Shown here: piece by piece, positions 34,539 to 41,422 of the stretch
Layout: each line of letters opens with the position of its first letter
How positions within the stretch are numbered: position 1 is the first letter of the stretch
Source: Haloarchaeobius amylolyticus
GTDB lineage: Archaea > Halobacteriota > Halobacteria > Halobacteriales > Natrialbaceae
Direction: 5' to 3'
Length of the DNA stretch: 64,000 bases
Assembly: GCF_026616195.1 (NCBI RefSeq)
Contig: NZ_JANHDH010000002.1
Coordinates: 62,001-126,000 of the forward strand
Program-made: the position numbers and the translations under genes
Notes under the pieces: model-generated
The model's input: the letters and a program-made list of their open reading frames with translations, nothing else
Database searches by the model: none
What the model was told of the DNA's origin: nothing

Positions 34539-35492
34539 ATGACAGACCTCCAGGAGCCGGCGGAGACGGCCATCCGCCAGTGTCTCGCCGTCCAGCCAGA
34601 CGAGTCCTGCGTCATCGTCACCGACGACACGCGCCAGCCCATCGGGGAGGCGCTGTACGACGCGGCCGCCGCCGTGACCGACGACGTGACCATCGCGCGC
34701 TACCCGCCGGGCGACCAGCACGGCGAGGAGCCGCCCGCGCCCGTCGCGGCCGCCATGGCAGCCAGCGACGTGTTCCTCGCGCCGACGACCAAGAGCATCA
34801 GCCACACCCGCGCTCGCGGCGACGCCTGCGAGGCGGGTGCACGCGGGTCGACGCTCCCGGGCATCACCGAGGAGGTGTTCACGACCGGCCTCGACGCCGA
34901 CTACGAGAACATCGCCGCCGAGTGCGAGGCGATGCTCGAGCAGGTCGCCGACGCCGACGAGGTCCGCGTCACGACCGAGCTGGGCACCGACATCACGTTC
35001 GAGATCGGCGACCGCGACTGGCGCTCGGACACCGGGATGGTCCACGAGCCCGGCGACTTCTCGAACCTCCCCGCCGGCGAGGTGTTCGTCTCGCCCGAGA
35101 ACGCCAACGGGACCTACGTCGTCGACGGCACCATCGACCCCCACGGCCTTCTTGGGGAGAACGAGACCGTGACCATCGAGGTCGAAGACGGGTTCGTGAC
35201 GGCGACCGATTCGGACGAACTCGATGCGATGCTGGAGACCGCGGCCGAGGAAGTGGGGCAGGACGCCTACAATCTCGCCGAACTCGGCATCGGGACGAAC
35301 GTCGCCGTGACGGAACTCGTGGGCTCGGTCCTGCTGGACGAGAAGGCCGGCGGCACCGTCCACATCGCCTTCGGGGACGACGCCGGCATCGGCGGCGACG
35401 TGAGCGCCCCCATCCACCAGGACGGCATCATCCGCGAGCCGACCGTGTATGCGGACGGGGAGGAAGTGGAACTGCCCGGCGGCGTGGAGTAG
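34539..35492 (+). CDS. M29-like aminopeptidase, short form
   Basis: A 317-residue homologue of the M29 aminopeptidases and of the enzyme at 2771-3868. The ligand-bearing segments are kept: PAGEVFVSPEN (E at 181), LLDEKAGGTVHIAFG (E at 268, H at 275) and PIHQDGII (H at 292, D at 294). The N-terminal domain is shorter by about 40 residues and lacks the large loop between its sheet and helices. It is probably a cytosolic peptidase of different specificity. The start at 34539 is the first ATG matching the family pattern; the upstream frame is noise. Confidence 0.85.
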   Translation: MTDLQEPAETAIRQCLAVQPDESCVIVTDDTRQPIGEALYDAAAAVTDDVTIARYPPGDQHGEEPPAPVAAAMAASDVFLAPTTKSISHTRARGDACEAGARGSTLPGITEEVFTTGLDADYENIAAECEAMLEQVADADEVRVTTELGTDITFEIGDRDWRSDTGMVHEPGDFSNLPAGEVFVSPENANGTYVVDGTIDPHGLLGENETVTIEVEDGFVTATDSDELDAMLETAAEEVGQDAYNLAELGIGTNVAVTELVGSVLLDEKAGGTVHIAFGDDAGIGGDVSAPIHQDGIIREPTVYADGEEVELPGGVE

Positions 35493-35598
35493 GGTCGGAG
35501 CAGGCCGGCGATTTTTGATCGGGAATCGTTTCTGGTCGAGTCGAATCACTGGCGTGAGGGAACACTCGATACGCAGGGACAGGTGGCGACGAGCGTCT

Positions 35599-35748
35599 GA
35601 CTCGCGCCGATGGCAGTGAAAGACCGCAACCGCACCACGCCCTCCCCAGCCGACTCCCTTCGTTCCGTTTCACTCCACTCCGGTCGTCCCTCGCGCGAGT
35701 ACGAACCCGCCGCCTCGCATTGCTCGGCGACGAGTCCGGTCGCGCGCC
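35599..35748 (+). repeat. Dispersed intergenic element, copy a
   Basis: A forward copy of the four-member repeat family. It carries the shared core CGCACCACGCCCTCCCCAGC (from 35631), the follow-on CCGTTTCACT and GTCGTCCCTCGCGCG, and an end like CGCGCGCC (35741-35748). Its left end (CTCGCGCCGATGG) is degraded. No protein is encoded. It faces copy b, so the pair could fold back. Confidence 0.75.
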
Positions 35749-35792
35749 ATGTGGATGGTCGGGACCAGATGACGGTGCCAGACGAACACCCT

Positions 35793-35936
35793 GGCGCGCG
35801 CTTTCGAGCGTGCTTCGCGCCAGCGAAGCCGCGAGTCGGCCTCGTGTGAGGGATGAGGAGCGCAGCGGAACGCAGTGGAGCGAGCACCGCAATCGGCTGG
35901 GGAGGGTGTGGTGCGGTCACGACGCCAGCGCGAGTG
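35793..35936 (-). repeat. Dispersed intergenic element, copy b (inverted)
   Basis: A reverse-oriented copy. Read on the minus strand it starts CACTCGCGCTGGCG (35936-35923), contains CGCACCACACCCTCCCCAGC and CTCATCCCTCACACGAG, and ends at CGAAAGCGCGCGCC (35806-35793). The terminal inverted repeats match those of copies c and d at 12 of 14 bases or better. With copy a it fills most of the gap between the M29-like peptidase and the HVO_0476-type gene. Confidence 0.8.
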
Positions 35937-36074
35937 ACCCGCCTTCCTCTCCCCGCAGGACGACGCACCCCGAGAGACCACTGCCGGACGGCGGCCTCGA
36001 ACGACCGAGTGCCACACGCAACCACACGAGACGGACTCCGACGGCTTTTACCGCGCTCCCTGCTAGAACCGACT

Positions 36075-36725
36075 ATGACCGAGGTCGCAGAACGTGTCGC
36101 CGTTCCCTGCCCATCGTGTGCGACGGGTGAGACCGTCCACGAGGTGCTCAAGGAGCGCGGCGACATGTACACGGTACGCTGTACGGAGTGCAGTCACGTC
36201 CACAAGGAGAAGATCGAGGAGGAGGAGACGGTGAACGTCAAGGTCGTCGTCAGCCAGGACGGCGAGTCCTTCACGGCCCGGGTCGACGCACCCGCCGAGG
36301 AGACCGTCGCGGTCGGCGAGGAGTTCATCCTCGACACCGAGGAGGCAATCATGACGGTGCGCATCACCGACCTCGAGGTCGGCAAGGAACAGCGCACCGA
36401 CGAGGCACTCGCGAAGGACGTCGATACGTTCTGGACCCGCGCGGTCGGGAACGTCGGCGTGAACGTCACCATCCACCCGCGCGACGGGCGGAACAAGGAG
36501 ACGCGCGCGGAGAAGGTCCACGTCCCCGGCGACTACGAGTTCACCGTGGGCGAGACCGAGGTGTTCGGCGAGAGCGAGTTCACCATCAAGGGCATCGCGG
36601 TCCGCCAGGACGCCGAGGGCTACGACTTCGACCACGTCGACCACGACGGGGACACGGTCGTCGCCAAGGACGCAAAGCGCGTCTACGCCTGGGACGAGGA
36701 GACGACCGCCTGGTCCGCCTGGTAA
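36075..36725 (+). CDS. HVO_0476-family zinc-finger protein
   Basis: A 216-residue protein conserved across haloarchaea. An N-terminal zinc ribbon (CPSCATGETVHE, residues 12-23, and CTECSHVHKEK, 36-46) is followed by a beta-rich acidic body (VNVKVVVSQDGESFTARVDAPAEETVAVGEEFIL and later ETRAEKVHVPGDYEFTVGE). The ribbon may bind nucleic acid or a protein partner; no activity is known. It leads the three methyltransferase genes, 70 bases before the first, so it may share their unit. Confidence 0.85.
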   Translation: MTEVAERVAVPCPSCATGETVHEVLKERGDMYTVRCTECSHVHKEKIEEEETVNVKVVVSQDGESFTARVDAPAEETVAVGEEFILDTEEAIMTVRITDLEVGKEQRTDEALAKDVDTFWTRAVGNVGVNVTIHPRDGRNKETRAEKVHVPGDYEFTVGETEVFGESEFTIKGIAVRQDAEGYDFDHVDHDGDTVVAKDAKRVYAWDEETTAWSAW

Positions 36726-36795
36726 GCCCGCCCACCCTTCTCAACGCGAACCGATTTCAGGCTCGCGGTCCAACTCTCACGGACAGGCGACACCC

Positions 36796-37431
36796 ATGTC
36801 CACCGATTTCGAGGCCGCCCGCGAGTCGCTGGTCTCCCGGCTGGCCAGCCGCCAGCGCATCGAACGCGAGTCGACGCTCGAGGCGATGGGGGCCGTCCCG
36901 CGCCACGAGTTCGTCCCGGAGCGCCACCGGCAGGAGGCGTACGCGGACCGGCCGCTGCCCATCGGTGACGGTGCGACCATCAGCGCGCCGCACATGGTCG
37001 CGATGATGGTCGACGAGCTCGCCCTGGAACCCGGGGACCGGGTGCTTGAGGTCGGCACAGGCTGTGGCTACCACGCCGCCGTGACTGCCGAGGTAGTCGG
37101 CGCGGCGAACGTCTTCTCGGTGGAGTACAGCGAGCAGCTGGCGGCGCAGGCCCGCGAGCGTCTCGACCGGCTGGGCTACGGGGACATCTCCATCCGGACC
37201 GGTGACGGGCGCGAGGGCTGGCCCGAGCACGCGCCATACGACGCGGCGTACCTGACCTGCGCGGCGGCCGAGTTCCCGACAGCCGTGGTCGAGCAGGTCC
37301 GCCCCGGCGGGCGGCTGCTCGCCCCCATCGGGACAGGGAGCCAGCGCCTCGTCGGGGCAACCCGGCGCGCCGACGGCTCGCTGGAGACGCAGGACCTCGG
37401 CGGGGTCCGCTTCGTCAGGATGCAAGGTTGA
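36796..37431 (+). CDS. pcm: Protein-L-isoaspartate O-methyltransferase
   Basis: A 211-residue repair enzyme that methylates L-isoaspartyl sites in damaged proteins using S-adenosylmethionine. The family's N-terminal pattern is intact (VPRHEFVPERHRQEAYADRPLPIGDGATISAPHMVA, about residues 34-70), and the SAM motif is VLEVGTGCGYHAAV (about 84-97). The C-terminal PGGRLLAPIG is present. It is followed 26 bases later by an O-methyltransferase-like gene and then by a second Pcm-like gene, all in the same direction. Confidence 0.93.
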   Translation: MSTDFEAARESLVSRLASRQRIERESTLEAMGAVPRHEFVPERHRQEAYADRPLPIGDGATISAPHMVAMMVDELALEPGDRVLEVGTGCGYHAAVTAEVVGAANVFSVEYSEQLAAQARERLDRLGYGDISIRTGDGREGWPEHAPYDAAYLTCAAAEFPTAVVEQVRPGGRLLAPIGTGSQRLVGATRRADGSLETQDLGGVRFVRMQG

Positions 37432-37457
37432 CGTGGCCGGCCCGCCATGGGTCGGGC

Positions 37458-38450
37458 ATGACCGGACAGACGGACACACCGACCGAGACGCTGTTCCTGC
37501 TGTGGGCCGCCCGCGAGACGGGCGTACTCGACGCGCTGGTCGCCGACGCCGACACGCCGGCCGAGGTCGCCGCCCAGACCGGTATCACCGAGCGAGCCGC
37601 CCGGCTGACCGTCGAGGCGCTGGCCGACGAGGGCTTCTTCTCGCCCGTCGACGGCGCCTACGAGCCGACGAACCGGGCGCTCGGCTTCCTCGCGGCGAGC
37701 GACCTCCGGTCGGTGAGTCGCCTCCCGCACGAACTCGACCGCCTCGCGGCCATGTGTGAGCTCCCCGAGACGATGCGGACCGGGGAGCCGCCGGCCCGAA
37801 TGGCCGACTCCGACGACGCGACGTGGAACGAACTCGGCCACGTGCAGGCGACCGACGCGGCGACGGTCCGCGCCTGCGTCACGGCCGCCCAGCACGCCGC
37901 CGGCGGTCCCGACGGTGCACCCCTGGTCCTCGACGTGGGCGGTGCGCCGGGCACCTACGCGGTCGAGTTCGCCACGCGTGGGCACGACGTGACGTTGCTC
38001 GACACCGAGGCGCGACTGGCCGAGAGCGAGTCGCTCCTCGCGCACGAACCGGTAGAGACGGTCGTCGGTTCCCCCGATGCGCTGGCTGACCCGGAGACGC
38101 TGGCGGCCTCGGCCGACGTACCCGCCGCGGACTGCGTCTTCGTCCCGTTGCGGACCCACGAGTTCACGGCCGAGACGAACCGCGAACTCGTCGCGGGGGC
38201 GCACGACGTGCTCGCAGAACCGACCGACGACGGCGATGCTGGCGGCTGGCTCGTCGTCGTGGACCACCTTCGCGACCGCTCGCCCCGGGCCACGGCGACG
38301 ACCGTCACCGAACTGGCCACGGGCGAGGGCGCGTGCTACGCCAGCGACCGGTACCGCGAGTGGCTCGACGCGGCCGGCTTCCGGGCGATACAGGTCCGTG
38401 ACGTGCCCGGAACCGACAGACAGGTCGTCTGCGGACAGGCGCGACCTTGA
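37458..38450 (+). CDS. O-methyltransferase-like SAM enzyme with N-terminal wHTH-type dimer domain
   Basis: A 330-residue protein built like small-molecule O-methyltransferases: a helical N-terminal dimerisation domain (residues 1-95, LLWAARETGVLDALVADADTPAEVAAQTGITERAARLTVEALADEGFF) and a Rossmann-type methyltransferase (LVLDVGGAPGTYAVEFATRGHDVTLLD, about 158-185). The substrate is unknown. It lacks the canonical catalytic His of plant-type enzymes in an obvious place. ATG 37458 was chosen; an earlier ATG (37428) overlaps the pcm stop. It is the middle gene of three, with 26-base gaps on both sides. Confidence 0.83.
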   Translation: MTGQTDTPTETLFLLWAARETGVLDALVADADTPAEVAAQTGITERAARLTVEALADEGFFSPVDGAYEPTNRALGFLAASDLRSVSRLPHELDRLAAMCELPETMRTGEPPARMADSDDATWNELGHVQATDAATVRACVTAAQHAAGGPDGAPLVLDVGGAPGTYAVEFATRGHDVTLLDTEARLAESESLLAHEPVETVVGSPDALADPETLAASADVPAADCVFVPLRTHEFTAETNRELVAGAHDVLAEPTDDGDAGGWLVVVDHLRDRSPRATATTVTELATGEGACYASDRYREWLDAAGFRAIQVRDVPGTDRQVVCGQARP

Positions 38451-38476
38451 TATGCGTGCATCTCTGAGGCCGACGT

Positions 38477-39202
38477 ATGGAGCACGCGGTGCTACGTGAC
38501 GACATGGTCGACAGCCTCGAACACGACGCGAAGGGCGTCGTGTCGACAGAGGCGGTCGGCCTGGCCCTGCGGGAGGTCCCCCGTCACGAGTTCGTCGCGG
38601 ACGAGCGCACCGCCTACACCGACCAGGCGCACGACCACGACGGGACCACGGTCCTCGCGCCGAGTCTGGTCGCCCGGCTGTTCGAGGCGCTCGAGGTCGA
38701 GGACGACGATTCGGTCCTCATCGTCGGCGCCGGCGTGGGCTACACCGCCGCCGTCGCCGCCGAGATCGCCGGCGCCAGGCACGTCCACGCGGTCGACATC
38801 ACCCGACACGTCGTCTACGATGCCCGGACGAACCTCGCCTCGGCCGGCTACGAGGACGTGTTCGTCGACTGCCGGGACGGCGCGCGCGGGCTGCCGGAGT
38901 ACGCGCCCTTCGACAAGATACTCGTCGAGGCGGCCGCCGTGGACCCGCCCCGGGCCCTCCTCAACCAGCTGGCCGACGACGGCCGGCTGGTGATGCCCCG
39001 TGGTGTCGGCGAGCAACACATCGCCGCGGTCGAGGACGGCGAGGAGGTCGACAGCTACGGCCCGGTCGTCTTCGCGCCCCTGCTGGTCGAGGGCGAGCAG
39101 GCGGGCGCCATCGAGCGCAACCGGACCGCGCGGGAGGACCGCGAGCGCGCGGCCCAGGCGGTCCAGCGCGGCTGGGAGTACGACTGGATCGAGTGGGACT
39201 GA
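38477..39202 (+). CDS. Second protein-L-isoaspartate O-methyltransferase-like protein
   Basis: A 241-residue homologue of Pcm. The N-terminal VPRHEFVADERTAYTDQAHDHDGTTVLAPSLVARLF mirrors the pcm pattern, while the SAM loop reads VLIVGAGVGYTAAV (about residues 75-88) with Ile in place of the usual acidic residue, and the C-terminus carries an extra acidic/aromatic tail (AVQRGWEYDWIEWD). The ISAP motif of Pcm is replaced by VLAP. It may have a narrower or different substrate. It closes the methyltransferase gene trio. Confidence 0.85.
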   Translation: MEHAVLRDDMVDSLEHDAKGVVSTEAVGLALREVPRHEFVADERTAYTDQAHDHDGTTVLAPSLVARLFEALEVEDDDSVLIVGAGVGYTAAVAAEIAGARHVHAVDITRHVVYDARTNLASAGYEDVFVDCRDGARGLPEYAPFDKILVEAAAVDPPRALLNQLADDGRLVMPRGVGEQHIAAVEDGEEVDSYGPVVFAPLLVEGEQAGAIERNRTAREDRERAAQAVQRGWEYDWIEWD

Positions 39203-39220
39203 CTTTTCGCACGGCCGCCA

Positions 39221-39712
39221 CTACTCCTCGATGACGAGGATGACCGTGTTCGCGCGCTGGTCGGCGTACTCGCTTCCTGCTGGGGGTTTGATGTCTATCT
39301 CGAGCGTGCCCTCTGCCTGATTCGGGCCGAGCGTCGGCGCGATGTCGAGGGTCGCCTGTCCCTCGGACCCTGTCTTCGCGGTGCGTATCCCGTCCAGTTT
39401 CGCGGTCTCGCCCTTGACGACGACGGTCGCGCCGGCGACGGGGTCGCCGTCCGTGTCGACGACGGTGATGGTCACGGACTGCTCGCCAGGCGTGACCACG
39501 TCGGGGTCCGGCTGGGCGTCGACCTCGGTGACGGTGAGAGCGCCGATGCCGGAGATCATGTTCATCATCACGGAGAGGCTGGCGACGCCGACCACGAGCG
39601 CGATGACGAGTCGGACGGGGAGGCCCTCGATGGCGCGGGTGTCGTCGCGGAGGCGGTCGAGTCGGGGACGCTCGCGTTGGCTGCGGTCGGGTCGGGGCCG
39701 GTCGCGTGTCAT
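39221..39712 (-). CDS. Membrane-anchored Ig-like (carboxypeptidase-regulatory/Big) domain protein
   Basis: A 163-residue protein with a basic N-terminus (MTRDRPRPDRSQRERPRLDRL), one membrane segment (VRLVIALVVGVASLSVMMNMI, about residues 34-54) and an extracellular beta-sandwich: VTPGEQSVTITVVDTDGDPVAGATVVVKG is a classic CarboxypepD_reg/Big-type fold. The chain ends with a plain strand, no anchor. A pilin-like or surface-adhesion role is possible but not shown. The start ATG at 39712 is used; the longer frame would translate through the dispersed repeat (copy c). Confidence 0.74.
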   Translation of the reverse strand: MTRDRPRPDRSQRERPRLDRLRDDTRAIEGLPVRLVIALVVGVASLSVMMNMISGIGALTVTEVDAQPDPDVVTPGEQSVTITVVDTDGDPVAGATVVVKGETAKLDGIRTAKTGSEGQATLDIAPTLGPNQAEGTLEIDIKPPAGSEYADQRANTVILVIEE

Positions 39713-39807
39713 GCCGGGGTTGGTCCCGTGCTGGTATTTGAATGGTCGGTGTGGCTGGGTGCGCCAGCCGGGTCGGTCGGTACCGTGCTTGCTGCCGACG
39801 ATGAGCC

Positions 39808-39972
39808 GGCTCGCGCTGGCGTCCATGCCCGCGACCGCACCCACAGCACCGCGACCGCACCACGCCCTCCCCAGCCGACTCCCTCCTCTCCGTTTCACTT
39901 CGCTCCGGTCGTCCCTCGCGCGGCTCCGGTTCGCCGTCTCACTGGCGTTCGACGGCCTCACCAGCGCGCGCC
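39808..39972 (+). repeat. Dispersed intergenic element, copy c
   Basis: A 165-bp copy with terminal inverted repeats GGCTCGCGCTGGCG (39808-39821) and CACCAGCGCGCGCC (39959-39972), 12 of 14 bases complementary. The core CGCACCACGCCCTCCCCAGC begins at 39857. It occupies nearly all of the divergent gap between the Ig-like protein gene and the HerA-like ATPase gene, so it may lie over their promoters. Confidence 0.85.
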
Positions 39973-40025
39973 GGTGGTTCCTGACCGGGTGAAGCTTCAA
40001 ACCCGAAGCCGGGCCCACACCCGGC

Positions 40026-41084
40026 ATGGTCGTCATCGGACGGGACGCAGACGAGACGGGCGAGACGGTCGACCTCGGGCACTTCCGGGCCGCCGACGGG
40101 AGCCACGGCGCCCGGGTCGCCCTCGACTGCGAGTTCCCCCACGCGGGGCTGGTCGTCGGGAAGCGCGGGTACGGGAAGTCCTACACGCTCGGGGTCGTCG
40201 CCGAGGGGCTGGCGCGGGCACGCGGGGTCGCGCCCGTGGTCGTGGACCCACTTGGCGTGTTCACGACCCTGGCGTCGGGTACGGTGCCGGCGACGGTCGT
40301 CTCCGAGCCGCGGGTGTCCCCGGGGACCCTGCCACCTCGGGCGTGGTGTGGCCTGCTCGGGCTCGCCCCCGATTCGGCCGCCGGCGCGGTCCTCTGGCAG
40401 GTGGCGTCGGGTGCCGAGACGCTGGCAGCGATGCGCCGAGAACTCGAGGACCTGGAGTGCTCGGCGGTCGCGCGCCGGACCGTCCGGAACCACCTCGCGC
40501 TCGCGGAGTCGTGGGACGTGTTCGCGCCAGCGGGGCTCGACGCCGCCGCCCTCGCGACCGGCGAGGTGACGGTCCTCGACCTCGCCGGGGCGCCCACGAC
40601 TGCGATGAACGCGGTGGTCCGGGCGGTCGCGACGGCGCTGTACGAGGCGCGCGTCGTGGGGTCGGTCGCCCGGCTCCCGTGGCTGCTCTGTGACGAGGCC
40701 CACGTCTTCTTCGACGGGGTGGCCGCCCCGGCGCTCCGGACCCTGCTCACCCGGGGGCGACAGCCGGGGGTGAGCCTGCTGGCCGCCACACAGCGACCGG
40801 GCGCGCTCCCGGACGTGGCCGTCTCGCAGGCGGACCTGCTGGTCGCCCATCGGCTGACCGACCGGGGCGACCTGGCCGCGCTCGACCGCGCCCGGCCCGC
40901 GTACGCCGCGGAGTCGCTCACTGCCGGCCTGCCGACCCGGCCGGGCGACGTGACGGTCGTCGACGACACGGCCGAGGCGGTCCACGCGGTTCGCGTCCGC
41001 GAGCGCGACACGCCACACGGGGGTGCGAGCCCACGGGCCGGGGCGGTCGAGACGCGTCGCCGCGGTGCCGGGAATCTCAAATGA
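40026..41084 (+). CDS. HerA/DUF87-type ATPase
   Basis: A 352-residue P-loop ATPase of the HerA/FtsK group. Walker A is GKRGYGKSYT (about residues 45-54), Walker B is LLCDEAHVFF (about 220-229), and an arginine-finger-like TRGRQPGVSLLAATQRP follows (sensor Q/R, about 243-259). Such proteins pump DNA or move along it and are often linked to end resection or to mobile elements. The usual NurA nuclease partner is absent here, and the protein is shorter than HerA (about 500 residues), lacking much of the N-terminal HAS barrel and the C-terminal brace. Its role is therefore open. Confidence 0.84.
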   Translation: MVVIGRDADETGETVDLGHFRAADGSHGARVALDCEFPHAGLVVGKRGYGKSYTLGVVAEGLARARGVAPVVVDPLGVFTTLASGTVPATVVSEPRVSPGTLPPRAWCGLLGLAPDSAAGAVLWQVASGAETLAAMRRELEDLECSAVARRTVRNHLALAESWDVFAPAGLDAAALATGEVTVLDLAGAPTTAMNAVVRAVATALYEARVVGSVARLPWLLCDEAHVFFDGVAAPALRTLLTRGRQPGVSLLAATQRPGALPDVAVSQADLLVAHRLTDRGDLAALDRARPAYAAESLTAGLPTRPGDVTVVDDTAEAVHAVRVRERDTPHGGASPRAGAVETRRRGAGNLK

Positions 41085-41422
41085 ACGTTTCAGTCTTCAC
41101 CGCGGTTAAGTCCCGGACGGGACAAGGGTGAGGTGTCGACAGGAGTCGCCGCCCACGGTCATCCCCTATCCGACGTCATCCCCCAACATCCCGTATCCTG
41201 TCGGCACGCGTACCCAGCACCGGGGAAGCCGCCCTGCCCCGGTGTCTCCGATCCGACCAGCCACGGTTCGCCCCCGCCAGTCACGCCTGCGGTCGCGTCA
41301 CACCGGGAGCACCTACCACGACGAGACACATGTCTGGTATCATACCTATTCTGACTAGATGGACAAACAGCTCTTTGGGTTAACGTGTCGCTTAATGGAA
41401 TAGTCGAGAAAGTTTTCCCCGC
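41085..41422. other. Gene-free interval before the peptide-binding lipoprotein
   Basis: I see no gene in these 338 bases. The stretch 41128-41358 is open in two frames but is Pro/Ser/Arg-rich and looks non-coding. Close to the right end, GGGTTAACG and CGCTTAATGG (about 41379-41398) are the likely promoter elements of the lipoprotein gene. Confidence 0.5.

Noticed and set aside
35553-36172. Overlapping frames of 79-208 codons in both directions around the two element copies
   Set aside because: All cross the repeat elements a and b and give the same Pro/Ser/Arg-rich words as copies c and d; they are repeat-derived.
41128-41358. Two overlapping plus-strand frames of about 75 codons
   Set aside because: Proline- and serine-rich with no acidic bias; likely chance open frames in a gene-free gap.
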